Virus record (IMG/VR): IMGVR_UViG_3300022924_000016
Span: 1 to 64,000 of that record
Source: a virus
Strand: one strand, 5' to 3'
DNA length: 64,000 bases
Made by a program: the position numbers and the translations under genes. This document shows, one piece after another, positions 7,718-14,506 of the stretch (positions are counted from its first letter, which is position 1; each line of letters starts with the position of its first letter). The notes beneath the pieces are model-generated. The model worked only from the letters and a program-made list of their open reading frames with translations. It was not told the DNA's origin and made no database searches.

Positions 7718-7889
7718 TTTTTATTACTTCAAAGGGTTGTCCTGAGTAGAAGATCTTTAGAGAGTTTGCTTTAGCTTGTGCCACTTGTCGGTCTTGAAAC
7801 TTAAAAGCTTCTGATTCTTCTAATACAAAAACTGTCTGCTTATCTTGCCTTGCGTAGTATTGACTGTTTCTTTTTATGATAAAACTCAT
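7710..7889 (-). CDS. hypothetical protein, 59 aa
   Basis: MSFIIKRNSQYYARQDKQT begins a small basic protein with a beta N-terminus and a helical middle (DRQVAQAKANSLKIF). Its start overlaps the upstream membrane-protein stop as ATGA and its end overlaps the next gene. The layout supports a real, coupled gene. Confidence 0.7.
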   Translation of the reverse strand: MSFIIKRNSQYYARQDKQTVFVLEESEAFKFQDRQVAQAKANSLKIFYSGQPFEVIKIG

Positions 7890-8044
7890 CTTTCTATTGT
7901 TTTTATTATTGCCGCGGATAAAGGAAAAACTAACAAAATACAGATTATCAGATTTAAAAATTGCAAAGTAACTAAAAAGCAGATTGCAAAAACCAAGTTT
8001 ATCAAAAATAAAACTGCTAGAAATCTTAATACTAAGTCTTTCAT
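7886..8044 (-). CDS. small membrane protein, 52 aa
   Basis: Two hydrophobic helices fill the protein: LRFLAVLFLINLVFAICFLV and FLNLIICILLVFPLSAAII. It starts MKDLV like another small membrane protein in this array (3371-3532). The opposite strand has a longer open frame here, which I treat as a shadow. Confidence 0.7.
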   Translation of the reverse strand: MKDLVLRFLAVLFLINLVFAICFLVTLQFLNLIICILLVFPLSAAIIKTIER

Positions 8045-8066
8045 GTTCCTAAATTTAAATTGTTAA

Positions 8067-8276
8067 TTACCAATCCCAAGTAATATAAGTTTTGTTATTT
8101 GAATGAGAAATTAAATACCCCTGTTCCTGTAATTGTTTAACTTTAGGGTCATTTTCATTTAATTTATCAATTGACATTCCTGCAAAACCATTATTAGCCT
8201 GAACTCTTATTTTTTCCTCTAAAGAAAGTGTTCTATTTCTTTCTCTGTAAATACTTCTTGCTTCCTTTGCATCCAT
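8067..8276 (-). CDS. hypothetical protein, 69 aa
   Basis: A soluble, charged protein: an N-terminal helical part (KEARSIYRERNRTLSLEEKI), then NDPKVKQLQEQGYLISHSN and a beta end (KTYITWDW). The last part resembles a winged or small alpha-beta fold. Unknown function. Confidence 0.75.
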   Translation of the reverse strand: MDAKEARSIYRERNRTLSLEEKIRVQANNGFAGMSIDKLNENDPKVKQLQEQGYLISHSNNKTYITWDW

Positions 8277-8280
8277 ACCC

Positions 8281-8541
8281 TTAAATTATTTTTGGCGTTT
8301 TTAACTGTTGGACTATTTTTTGGTTTACTTTTTCAGGATGTTCCTGCCCAATTTCAAATCGCGGAAAAGATTTAGAACAAAACTCTTTAACTTCCGTCAA
8401 ACAATCCTCTGTAAGAGATAAACTAACACCACCTACTGTGATATTTGCATAATCATCTGTACCTTTGTCTAAAACAAAATCTATTACTTTACAAGCCTCC
8501 CCGTAAGTTAATAACCTGATGTAGTATTGTAGTCTAATCAT
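8281..8541 (-). CDS. hypothetical protein, 86 aa
   Basis: Starts MIRLQYYIRLLTYGEAC. The alternation of short strands and helices (DYANITVGGVSLSLTEDCLTEV) suggests a compact alpha-beta fold. It overlaps the upstream gene by 8 bases. Not recognised. Confidence 0.75.
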   Translation of the reverse strand: MIRLQYYIRLLTYGEACKVIDFVLDKGTDDYANITVGGVSLSLTEDCLTEVKEFCSKSFPRFEIGQEHPEKVNQKIVQQLKTPKII

Positions 8542-8686
8542 TTTCTAAATATTTTATGGTTATACCTTTATTCGTGTATTCTAACTCAACTGTATCTTCG
8601 TAAGGAATTAAAAGCAGTTCTTGTGTTAAGATGTCTTTTATGTTTTCTAAGCTCAATTCTATTCTAACTCTTTTTTCCGTGCCCAT
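8534..8686 (-). CDS. hypothetical protein, 50 aa
   Basis: I chose the ATG at 8686 (MGTEKRVRIELSLEN), which follows the upstream TGA by one base; a further ATG lies inside that upstream gene. Ends ELEYTNKGITIKYLEND. Small alpha-beta protein of unknown function. Confidence 0.65.
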   Translation of the reverse strand: MGTEKRVRIELSLENIKDILTQELLLIPYEDTVELEYTNKGITIKYLEND

Positions 8687-8687
8687 A

Positions 8688-8840
8688 TCAGTTTGGGTTA
8701 AAATTAAGTAAATCAAATTCTAGCTTGTAAATACTTCTCAATTGTTCTAAAACGGCGGTTAGAGAAAAACAATACAAATTAATGTCTTTATCGATATACT
8801 GCCAATAATTGAAACCGTTTATTTCTATGTTTTGGATCAT
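8688..8840 (-). CDS. hypothetical protein, 50 aa
   Basis: MIQNIEINGFNYWQYIDKD leads into a helical C-terminal half (SLTAVLEQLRSIYKLEFDLL). The start overlaps the upstream stop as ATGA and the stop lies next to the following start. Unknown function. Confidence 0.7.
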   Translation of the reverse strand: MIQNIEINGFNYWQYIDKDINLYCFSLTAVLEQLRSIYKLEFDLLNFNPN

Positions 8841-9046
8841 TTTTGATTTCTTTTGTTGTTAAACTCTATGTGCAATACTCCTTTTGAATCATAGTAGCCT
8901 TTTAAAGTGTCAGTTGCCTTTACTTGATTTATTTCTTCGGGCAGATTTATTTTGCCTTTGCCCATATTCCCTATATAAAGACCGCCACAGTAACAAAGGA
9001 TAATTATAAACAAAATTTTAAAAGTTTCTATGTGTTCGTCTTTCAT
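8837..9046 (-). CDS. membrane-anchored small protein, 69 aa
   Basis: I chose the ATG at 9046 (MKDEHIETFKILF), just after the upstream stop; an earlier in-frame ATG would overlap that gene. One hydrophobic segment (ILFIIILCYCGGLYIGNM) is followed by a soluble tail that ends in a beta-hairpin (YYDSKGVLHIEFNNK). Inner-membrane anchoring is inferred. Confidence 0.7.
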   Translation of the reverse strand: MKDEHIETFKILFIIILCYCGGLYIGNMGKGKINLPEEINQVKATDTLKGYYDSKGVLHIEFNNKRNQK

Positions 9047-9048
9047 AT

Positions 9049-9198
9049 TTAGGATATTTGTGCCAACCATTCCCACCAATTACCTACGAAGTATTGGTAT
9101 TTTCTTTTGGTTGCAAATTTATAGATAGATGCGTTCTTACCTTCCTTTAAAAGGGTGTTTTTAACTGTAATTGCTTGTGATTTAGTTTCAGTTTTCAT
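9049..9198 (-). CDS. hypothetical protein, 49 aa
   Basis: Starts MKTETKSQAITVKN; basic, with an aromatic end (KRKYQYFVGNWWEWLAQ). It fits exactly between the neighbouring genes. No domain recognised. Confidence 0.65.
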   Translation of the reverse strand: MKTETKSQAITVKNTLLKEGKNASIYKFATKRKYQYFVGNWWEWLAQIS

Positions 9199-9200
9199 AA

Positions 9201-9443
9201 TTAAAATTGTTTTTGGTTACTGAAAAAACTGTTATTCCTTAACTTCGGGCGATAATTTTCTGTCAAGCCAAACACTAAACTAAATTCAGGACAGTCTTTA
9301 ACAATCTTTTTGACCGTTTCTTCTCGGTTCATGCCTTGCAAGATTACTAATTCGTTATCTCCTTTTAGAGTCCCACCGACTAATAAAGTTGCTATGCAAG
9401 AATTTCCTGCAAATATGCTGTATTTTGTTGCTGTGTAATTCAT
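9201..9443 (-). CDS. hypothetical protein, 80 aa
   Basis: MNYTATKYSIFAGNSCIAT begins an alpha-beta protein with a Gly-rich turn (LLVGGTLKGDNELVILQ) and a helix carrying basic and acidic residues. Unknown function. It overlaps the upstream gene as ATGA. Confidence 0.75.
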   Translation of the reverse strand: MNYTATKYSIFAGNSCIATLLVGGTLKGDNELVILQGMNREETVKKIVKDCPEFSLVFGLTENYRPKLRNNSFFSNQKQF

Positions 9444-9703
9444 AATAAACTGTCTTTTAACTGTTTCTCTTTTAATTCTAATAGTCTCGCCAATTTTATA
9501 GCGGTTGTTTCTAGTTCTAAATCTATAAACTCAAATTCTTCTTTGCTGTCCTGTAAAAGATAAAACTCACAATCCGACTCTTCGGTGCCAAACGCCTCGC
9601 AATAGATAACCTTATCAAATAAGTCTGTCAAGGGCTTTTTAAATCTCTGCAATCTTTCCAAATTGTTTAGAGCTGATTTAAATTCTTGATTAGTTAGTTT
9701 CAT
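9440..9703 (-). CDS. hypothetical protein, 87 aa
   Basis: A helical protein: MKLTNQEFKSALNNLERLQ, then an acidic beta part (ESDCEFYLLQDSKEEFEFIDL), then a C-terminal helix (ATAIKLARLLELKEKQ by register). Coupled to both neighbours by ATGA overlaps. Unknown function. Confidence 0.75.
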   Translation of the reverse strand: MKLTNQEFKSALNNLERLQRFKKPLTDLFDKVIYCEAFGTEESDCEFYLLQDSKEEFEFIDLELETTAIKLARLLELKEKQLKDSLL

Positions 9704-9882
9704 CTTTTAAAGTCAGGTACTTCAATAATTAAGAACTCTTCTTTATTTTTGAAGAGTTGAGATGCTGTTTCATAAGCGTTTTCCGCCGTAGAAAAAACTA
9801 AAGATTTTCCTCCATAACCGTAAAGAGCTTTCTTTGTTTTTAAATCTACGATAAAATAATTTTTAATTTCTTTCATTTTCAA
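9700..9882 (-). CDS. hypothetical protein, 60 aa
   Basis: MKMKEIKNYFIVDLKTKKA starts a small alpha-beta protein with a GYGGKSLVFSTAENAYETA segment. That strand, turn and helix arrangement recurs in several small genes of this array. Its function is unknown. Confidence 0.75.
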   Translation of the reverse strand: MKMKEIKNYFIVDLKTKKALYGYGGKSLVFSTAENAYETASQLFKNKEEFLIIEVPDFKR

Positions 9883-9944
9883 GAGGTTTTATTTTTGTTA
9901 AGTGATACAGAATACCAAAATTAGTTTTAAGTGTCTGTAATCTA

Positions 9945-10121
9945 TTATAATTGGCTTTCTGAGAAGATTATGATCTCCAAGTCTTCTTTGGAATAGCATT
10001 CTTTTGTTTCTACTCTGTTTTCAATTTCTTCTTGTTTTAGTTTTTCGCCGAAAAGAAAACCTAAATAACAACCTAAATAAAAAACTGCTACGAAGCCTAA
10101 AACTGTCAATACATTTTTCAT
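9945..10121 (-). CDS. single-pass membrane protein, 58 aa
   Basis: One hydrophobic helix (VLTVLGFVAVFYLGCYLGFLFG) at the N-terminus is followed by a charged tail (EKLKQEEIENRVETKECYSKED). Start at 10121, two bases after the upstream stop. Probably an inner-membrane protein with its tail in the cytoplasm. Confidence 0.7.
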   Translation of the reverse strand: MKNVLTVLGFVAVFYLGCYLGFLFGEKLKQEEIENRVETKECYSKEDLEIIIFSESQL

Positions 10122-10123
10122 AA

Positions 10124-10273
10124 CTAGTAAGTTTGTTTGTAGCCATCCTTAACTAGGAAAGCCAAAGTGTTAACAAATAATCTTTTCTTTTTAAACTGTC
10201 TTGTCTCTCCGTTATTTAGGTTAATGACGTAGCAGTCTTTATTCTTGCCGTGTGATGTTGTGTATGTTTTCAT
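10124..10273 (-). CDS. hypothetical protein, 49 aa
   Basis: MKTYTTSHGKNKDCYVINL starts a basic beta-rich protein (NGETRQFKKKRLFVNTLAF). It occupies the space between two genes exactly. Unknown function. Confidence 0.7.
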   Translation of the reverse strand: MKTYTTSHGKNKDCYVINLNNGETRQFKKKRLFVNTLAFLVKDGYKQTY

Positions 10274-10274
10274 C

Positions 10275-10490
10275 TTATGAAGATTTAATCTCTTTTATTA
10301 ATATTTGCTTGATAACAGCTTGTTGGTGGCAATATTCCTTGAAATTATTGCAAAGCTGTTGTAACTCTTTTATTGAGTGTTCGCCATCGCCTTTATAGTA
10401 AGGCATTTCTATCGGAGTATATTGTTCGGGTAATAAAAAGCTGTCTGATTTTATATTCATCCCTAGTTGTGGAAAATCTTTTAGTTTCAT
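10275..10490 (-). CDS. hypothetical protein, 71 aa
   Basis: Starts MKLKDFPQLGMNIKSDSF, Pro-rich centre (PEQYTPIEMPYYKGDGEH), then a helix (IKELQQLCNNFKEYCHQQA). Unknown function. Confidence 0.75.
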   Translation of the reverse strand: MKLKDFPQLGMNIKSDSFLLPEQYTPIEMPYYKGDGEHSIKELQQLCNNFKEYCHQQAVIKQILIKEIKSS

Positions 10491-10514
10491 AATTTTTCGA
10501 AATAAGTGTTAAAC

Positions 10515-10706
10515 TTAAATAATTCTAATATAGCTTTCATCTAATAGTAACTCCTGATAGTTGACAGCAATTTGAAAACCTTGTAAACTATAAACTGTAC
10601 CTTGTGATTCTGCTTCTGTCATAAATTCTTCATCTGTAAACTCTCTAGCATCCACATCTTCTTTTAGAAAATTTATGTCAACTATATACACTCTTAATTC
10701 TTTCAT
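10515..10706 (-). CDS. hypothetical acidic protein, 63 aa
   Basis: MKELRVYIVDINFLKEDVD begins a small alpha-beta protein with a strongly acidic surface (DAREFTDEEFMTEAESQ). Small acidic early phage proteins sometimes mimic DNA, but nothing here proves that. Unknown family. Confidence 0.75.
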   Translation of the reverse strand: MKELRVYIVDINFLKEDVDAREFTDEEFMTEAESQGTVYSLQGFQIAVNYQELLLDESYIRII

Positions 10707-10710
10707 AATC

Positions 10711-10776
10711 TTATCTTTTTATGGCGTAACTTGCGCCGATTGCTAATTCTTTTAAAATTCTCTTTATTGCTTTCAT
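10711..10776 (-). CDS. possible 21-aa peptide
   Basis: The frame MKAIKRILKELAIGASYAIKR fits exactly between its neighbours with an A-rich leader after a GC run. It would form one basic amphipathic helix. The small size keeps confidence low. Confidence 0.35.
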   Translation of the reverse strand: MKAIKRILKELAIGASYAIKR

Positions 10777-10795
10777 TATTTTCGCGGGATAAAAA

Positions 10796-10969
10796 TTAAG
10801 AAGAAAGTAAAATAGCTTTCAACTGTTTTAAAATATCTAAAGTATTATTATATCTCAATACTTCATTTTTATAAGTCTCAGATAAAGTATTTGAATCTTC
10901 TAATAACTTACTACGTTCCTGGTTTTCCTTCTCTAATTTCAAGATAAGGTTTCTAAGCTGTTCTTTCAT
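10796..10969 (-). CDS. coiled-coil hypothetical protein, 57 aa
   Basis: MKEQLRNLILKLEKENQER and the rest (ETYKNEVLRYNNTLDIL) show heptad-like leucine spacing over nearly the whole length, so a coiled-coil oligomer is likely. It starts 3 bases after the upstream stop at 10973. Function unknown. Confidence 0.7.
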   Translation of the reverse strand: MKEQLRNLILKLEKENQERSKLLEDSNTLSETYKNEVLRYNNTLDILKQLKAILLSS

Positions 10970-10972
10970 AAC

Positions 10973-11374
10973 TTAGATAAATTTGATTACTTCAACACAC
11001 TTCTTTTTTCTGTCTGTGGGGTGGTTTTTTATCAAGTGTACTGTATTATTATGCATTTCAAAAATATTCCCCGAATCAATTAAAAAAGCTCTATACTCAG
11101 AGTAACCAAATTCATCCTCTGAATTATACTTTTTATTATGAATTCTCAAGAAACCCCTTCCGCTCATGAAATCCTTATCAATATCAAAACTATTAAAGAT
11201 ACTAACCTGACTTCTCTCAATCTTATTAGCTTTTAGTCCTAAGCCTTTGAGAAGTTGGTTTTCTTTTTTAGATGTTGGATAAAAAGTCTGACTTTGCAGA
11301 ATTTTATCTTTCCCAATTTTATTTAGTACCCCTCTTATTTGGGATAAATTAGATGCGTTTACAACTGCTTTCAT
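10973..11374 (-). CDS. hypothetical protein, 133 aa
   Basis: Starts MKAVVNASNLSQIRGVLNK. The body alternates strands and charged loops (FLRIHNKKYNSEDEFGYSEYRAFLI) and ends in a basic strand (RKKKCVEVIKFI). No motif is recognised. Confidence 0.8.
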   Translation of the reverse strand: MKAVVNASNLSQIRGVLNKIGKDKILQSQTFYPTSKKENQLLKGLGLKANKIERSQVSIFNSFDIDKDFMSGRGFLRIHNKKYNSEDEFGYSEYRAFLIDSGNIFEMHNNTVHLIKNHPTDRKKKCVEVIKFI

Positions 11375-11408
11375 AGTTTTTATGTTTTTAGTTTGGCAAA
11401 ATTATTAA

Positions 11409-11465
11409 CTATTTGCCGAAGTTTAACTCTTTATACTGATCTCTTAATCTGTCAATCGGTTTCAT
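11409..11465 (-). CDS. possible 18-aa peptide
   Basis: The frame MKPIDRLRDQYKELNFGK opens after an A-rich leader and closes before the next gene. Its composition is protein-like, but 18 codons can arise by chance. The preceding DNA is the structured element at 11493-11560. Confidence 0.3.
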   Translation of the reverse strand: MKPIDRLRDQYKELNFGK

Positions 11466-11492
11466 AATTTTAAATTCTTTTTGTTATTTAAA

Positions 11493-11560
11493 AAGACAGG
11501 CTACTATTATTACAGATAAAGCTGTTGTTTAAAGCTCTATTCTGTGGCTTCAGCTGTCTT
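11493..11560 (-). ncRNA. structured intergenic element, possible small RNA or attenuator
   Basis: Seven-base arms AAGACAG/CTGTCTT enclose 54 bases. On the minus strand an inner GAAGC/GCTTT stem and an ACAG/CTGT stem give a three-way, cloverleaf-like layout, followed by a TTTTT tract. It lies between two genes and has no convincing open frame. No tRNA anticodon or T-arm can be placed. It may be a terminator with a large loop. Confidence 0.4.
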
Positions 11561-11580
11561 ATATTTTTGCGCGAAAAGGA

Positions 11581-11739
11581 CTAAACAGAAAATTGACAAA
11601 TTCTATCATCACTCAAAAGATTATCATAATAGTAGACTGTTATCATAGTTCTACCAACTTCTACTTTATTAACCACATAACGAGGTTTCAAAAATCCATC
11701 GTTTAGAGCTATTTCAATTACTTCTTTAATGTTTGTCAT
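11581..11739 (-). CDS. hypothetical protein, 52 aa
   Basis: MTNIKEVIEIALNDGFLKP begins a helix, followed by a beta-hairpin (RYVVNKVEVGRTMITVYYYD). Compact alpha-beta protein. Unknown function. Confidence 0.7.
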   Translation of the reverse strand: MTNIKEVIEIALNDGFLKPRYVVNKVEVGRTMITVYYYDNLLSDDRICQFSV

Positions 11740-11831
11740 AACTTTATTATTTTAGTGCCTTAAAACGGCTGTTAGTAGTCTTAATTTAAGTTTTTGGCTA
11801 ATGCTTGTGAATAAATCGGCGGGAAAAAGAG

Positions 11832-12065
11832 TTAAACAACAATAACATTCGTATAATCAAAAGAACAGTTTCTATCATAGAGTAAAGAAGCCAAATCTTT
11901 AAAGGTAATATAAACAAAACTGTCAGAACCTTCCTTAAATCTAGTATAGCTGTCTAATACCAGTTCAAATTCATAATCCGTATAGCTATCATAATCCGAA
12001 AACTTACAACAGCCCTTATTAATAAGCTCCAAGACTTTTTCTTTTGGTATTTTTATTGTGTCCAT
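11832..12065 (-). CDS. hypothetical protein, 77 aa
   Basis: MDTIKIPKEKVLELINKGCC starts a helix, then acidic-aromatic strands (DSYTDYEFELVLDSYTRF). Its downstream spacer contains a 7-base GC run (11817-11823). Unknown function. Confidence 0.75.
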   Translation of the reverse strand: MDTIKIPKEKVLELINKGCCKFSDYDSYTDYEFELVLDSYTRFKEGSDSFVYITFKDLASLLYDRNCSFDYTNVIVV

Positions 12066-12193
12066 ATATTACAAGTTTTTAAATGTGTTTATTGGGTATT
12101 TATGTCCTTTTTATACAACCCTATGTATACTTTTACTAATTTAATATATCTATATCGTGCTAACTTGGTATAGGTTTGATTTTTAAATTTTTT

Positions 12194-12240
12194 GCGGTTT
12201 TGGTGGTTGGTTGGTGGGGTTTAGGGGGTTGGGTGGGTTT
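12194..12240 (+). promoter_or_regulatory. G/T-rich tract with G-quadruplex motif
   Basis: The plus strand reads almost only G and T for 47 bases. Within it, GGGG (12216-12219), GGGGG (12224-12228), GGG (12231-12233) and GGG (12235-12237) are separated by loops of 4, 2 and 1 bases, which meets the usual rule for an intramolecular G-quadruplex. The surrounding 230-base spacer is otherwise AT-rich and without a gene. An origin, a regulatory site or an RNA-level structure are all possible. Confidence 0.7.
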
Positions 12241-12295
12241 CTCCTCCACTCTTACTTTGTATTTCAAAGTACTTTTATACAATTAAAGAAGCCTT

Positions 12296-12523
12296 TTAAC
12301 TCGTTAAATCCGACAAATTGTCTTTTATGTCATTACCTCTATCCTTATTGGGGATTGTTTTGGCTTTTGCAAATACAAATCCGTTGTAAATCTTCTCTGT
12401 GAAGGTGTGTTTTGCATTACGTTGCATAGTCTTTTCGCTTATTCCTATCATATTTGACAGTTTTGATGCTCCTTTAGAGTAGAATAGTTCTTTTGTTTGT
12501 ACGTTTTGCACGATGTAATTCAT
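12296..12523 (-). CDS. small helix-turn-helix protein, 75 aa
   Basis: The segment FYSKGASKLSNMIGISEKTMQRN (residues 14-36) reads as a helix-turn-helix like NUMOD1-type DNA-binding units, followed by a strand (KIYNGFVFAKA). It is the first gene downstream of a promoter box at 12555-12562. A small transcription factor or a remnant of a homing-endonuclease DNA-binding part are the two likely readings. Confidence 0.65.
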   Translation of the reverse strand: MNYIVQNVQTKELFYSKGASKLSNMIGISEKTMQRNAKHTFTEKIYNGFVFAKAKTIPNKDRGNDIKDNLSDLTS

Positions 12524-12554
12524 AATTATAGTCTTTTTTATTCGTTAGATACGA

Positions 12555-12562
12555 CAAAAGTA
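12555..12562 (-). promoter_or_regulatory. probable -7 promoter box TACTTTTG
   Basis: TACTTTTG matches TAnnTTTG and lies 32 bases upstream of the ATG at 12523. The -33 triplet at 20 bases spacing is TAG rather than TTG, so the match is partial. Confidence 0.5.
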
Positions 12563-12592
12563 CTAAATCTATTTGATTCTACCTAATTAAAG

Positions 12593-12829
12593 TTAATTCT
12601 TTAAGACTCTTTTAATTCTCTGTAGTGTTACGAGGGTATCTAGTGGTGTATTAATCTTTGTTATTTCTATACTACCTTTTACTACTTCCAATGCTTCTTT
12701 TAAAACTGTTTCTAACTCTTCTTCGCGGAAAATACTCTTTTGCAGTTCTGTATGTAGCCTGTCTCTTTCAAATCGTACCGTATCTACTTGATTCTGTAAT
12801 ATGCTTACTATTGATGTTGTATTGTTCAT
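12593..12829 (-). CDS. coiled-coil hypothetical protein, 78 aa
   Basis: MNNTTSIVSILQNQVDTVR is followed by long charged helices (RFERDRLHTELQKSIFREEELETVLKEAL by register) with heptad periodicity. This indicates a coiled coil. Function unknown. Confidence 0.75.
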   Translation of the reverse strand: MNNTTSIVSILQNQVDTVRFERDRLHTELQKSIFREEELETVLKEALEVVKGSIEITKINTPLDTLVTLQRIKRVLKN

Positions 12830-12850
12830 AGCTGTTTTTATTTACTTTGT

Positions 12851-13021
12851 TTAGTTTTCTTTTTGCGCCCAATTATAAAACTCTAAAACTGCCTCTTTGA
12901 AATCTTCTTCGTCCATTAGGTAGGCATAATGTCCTTCACTTAAGGCTGTATTGTTTGAATACTTTTTGAATAGTTCAGCTATTAGAGTGTTAGCCTTATT
13001 ATTGTTTTCTGTTGTGTTCAT
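12851..13021 (-). CDS. hypothetical protein, 56 aa
   Basis: MNTTENNNKANTLIAELFKK begins a helical acidic protein (GHYAYLMDEEDFKEAVLEF) that ends NWAQKEN. The last four residues match the end of the frameshifted gene at 18117-18264, which may reflect common descent of the two C-termini or chance. Confidence 0.7.
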   Translation of the reverse strand: MNTTENNNKANTLIAELFKKYSNNTALSEGHYAYLMDEEDFKEAVLEFYNWAQKEN

Positions 13022-13036
13022 GATTTTTTACTGTTT

Positions 13037-13183
13037 TTATTTTCTCCCCTGAAAATAGATAAACTTTTTTACATGGTAATAAGTTTTACAAATCTCTTTT
13101 GCTTCTTTTAGTGTGTCAGCTGTTATTACTTCTATCGTAACTTCTCCCTCTGAACCTATAAATGTTAATTCGTAATCGTTCAT
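13037..13183 (-). CDS. hypothetical protein, 48 aa
   Basis: MNDYELTFIGSEGEVTIEV forms a beta-hairpin, then a helix (TADTLKEAKEICKTYYHVKK). A small alpha-beta protein. Unknown family. Confidence 0.7.
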   Translation of the reverse strand: MNDYELTFIGSEGEVTIEVITADTLKEAKEICKTYYHVKKFIYFQGRK

Positions 13184-13216
13184 ACTGTTTTTGTTTTAAG
13201 GTTTTTCTTCCGCCGA

Positions 13217-13534
13217 TTACAAATCCCAAAATCTTTGGCTATTTTCTGTCACCTGTCTGTTCCTTCTTATTGCTTCGGTCAAATCTTTATTAACATTTAT
13301 CTCGCTAAATAGAACTCTTATGGTGTCACCCATATAAAGGACATTTATAAACTCATGCTCTCTTTTACCTGAATATAAACTATCTATATCCTCTTTATAG
13401 GGTTCTGAAACTATTAGCACTTCTTTCGGATCATCTCCTAACATATTACCTGCCAGACAATAATCTTCTAGCCCTGTTAAATTCTTAGCATAGCTATTGT
13501 CGTTAGGAACGTATTTTTTATTTAAGTAACTCAT
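13217..13534 (-). CDS. hypothetical protein, 105 aa
   Basis: MSYLNKKYVPNDNSYAKNL starts a protein with a strand VLIVSEPYKED and a basic-acidic C-terminal helix (TEAIRRNRQVTENSQRFW). No motif recognised. Confidence 0.75.
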   Translation of the reverse strand: MSYLNKKYVPNDNSYAKNLTGLEDYCLAGNMLGDDPKEVLIVSEPYKEDIDSLYSGKREHEFINVLYMGDTIRVLFSEINVNKDLTEAIRRNRQVTENSQRFWDL

Positions 13535-13539
13535 AGCCT

Positions 13540-13726
13540 TTATATTTTAGGGCAGTTATCCCAATTGATTAAATATTTGTTACAGTTTATTGTGATTGTT
13601 TTTAAGCCTTTTCTTGGCTGTCTTAATCTTGAATCACATATGAGTTTTACCTTTCCTTCTAACTTAAATACTGTTGTTACATAGTTAGAACTGTTTCTTG
13701 TTCTTGATGCTGTTAATGTTTTTCAT
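13540..13726 (-). pseudogene. frameshifted small gene, about 61 aa if repaired
   Basis: The ATG at 13726 is followed by AAAAAC. In the ATG frame translation stops after 13 codons. If one A of the five is skipped, the frame reads MKTLTASRTRNSSNYVTT and stays open for about 61 residues to 13540, with protein-like content (VFKLEGKVKLICDSRL, TITINCNKYLINWDN). No other start codon exists in that frame. This is either a true frameshift mutation or a slippage-dependent gene. The same arrangement occurs at 18117-18264. Confidence 0.7.
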
Positions 13727-13750
13727 TTTTTAATTCTTTTTTCGCGCGAT

Positions 13751-14098
13751 TTAAAGATTATCTTTTAAAGTGAAAAACGCTTCGGCTAAATTGTTCCAAT
13801 AGTCTTGGCAGAATTGTTCTTCGTCTTTTATTTTTATGCCCGCGTCTTGAGCATTCTCAATGATTTCATTGTAATAAAATGGCACGCTTAAAACACTTGG
13901 CAAACCTTTCAACCACTCCGCAAAAACCTCTTTCAACGGCTGATTACAGTTATTAGCGTGGACGTATTCCGACTTAAAAATATTGAAGCAAGTTTTGATC
14001 TTATCATAAAGATAACATTCATTTGAATAGCCGTAAACATCAAAGTCAATATTATCAATGATTGTTTTTTCAAAGTGAGTATAAACTGAAGTTTGCAT
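13751..14098 (-). CDS. hypothetical protein, 115 aa
   Basis: I chose the ATG at 14098 (MQTSVYTHFEKTIIDNIDF), which follows the upstream stop; a TTG lies further up. It has an aromatic N-terminal half (YGYSNECYLYDKIKTCFNIF) and a helical acidic tail. Unknown function. Confidence 0.7.
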   Translation of the reverse strand: MQTSVYTHFEKTIIDNIDFDVYGYSNECYLYDKIKTCFNIFKSEYVHANNCNQPLKEVFAEWLKGLPSVLSVPFYYNEIIENAQDAGIKIKDEEQFCQDYWNNLAEAFFTLKDNL

Positions 14099-14102
14099 AA
14101 TA

Positions 14103-14249
14103 TTATATTTTATCAATTAACATTTCTAAAGTGTTTAAAACTGCAATAAGAGCTAGGATTATTAAAGCTATTATTGATATGATTTCTCTGTTTAGCCAAA
14201 ACCAATTGTTACGTATTTTTTTGGCAAAGCCTTTATAGATTGTTTTCAT
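14103..14249 (-). CDS. single-pass membrane protein, 48 aa
   Basis: A basic N-terminus (MKTIYKGFAKKIRNNW) precedes one hydrophobic helix (IISIIALIILALIAVL). A small inner-membrane protein is likely. It ends 4 bases before the following start. Confidence 0.7.
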   Translation of the reverse strand: MKTIYKGFAKKIRNNWFWLNREIISIIALIILALIAVLNTLEMLIDKI

Positions 14250-14286
14250 TTTTAAACTGTTTTTAAATTCTTTTCTCCCGCGAAAT

Positions 14287-14502
14287 TTACAACCAATATA
14301 AAGTTGTTTCTAATGAATCAGTAATGCACCACTCATTAGCATAGTCTTCACTAATCAAACCATCCTTTTGGTAGCGATCTACTTTGTTGTTATACGCTTC
14401 ACGCCTTGCTGGTCTGTCTGGTACTCCATCACGTTCGTATTGTTTTGCTATTTCGTGTAAATCGTTTAGCTTAAATTCCTGGTCAAATTGTTGCTTTGTC
14501 AT
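14287..14502 (-). CDS. hypothetical protein, 71 aa
   Basis: I chose the ATG at 14502 (MTKQQFDQEFKLNDLHEI); the frame is open upstream only inside the preceding gene. Charged and helical (ARREAYNNKVDRYQKDGLIS) with an aromatic end. Unknown function. Confidence 0.7.
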   Translation of the reverse strand: MTKQQFDQEFKLNDLHEIAKQYERDGVPDRPARREAYNNKVDRYQKDGLISEDYANEWCITDSLETTLYWL

Positions 14503-14506
14503 GATA

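Noticed and set aside
7845-8066. 73-residue plus-strand frame
   Set aside because: It is the shadow of two coupled minus-strand genes (7710-7889 and 7886-8044), which have coherent starts and stops.
4103-8912. Shared CTTTTAAAGTGTCAGTT words at about 4105 and 8893
   Set aside because: Both lie in coding sequence and encode TDTLKG in different proteins. This is probably chance or a minor duplication, with no regulatory context.
12211-12402. 63-residue plus-strand frame
   Set aside because: It reads through the G/T-rich tract and the opposite strand of the helix-turn-helix gene; composition is unlike protein.
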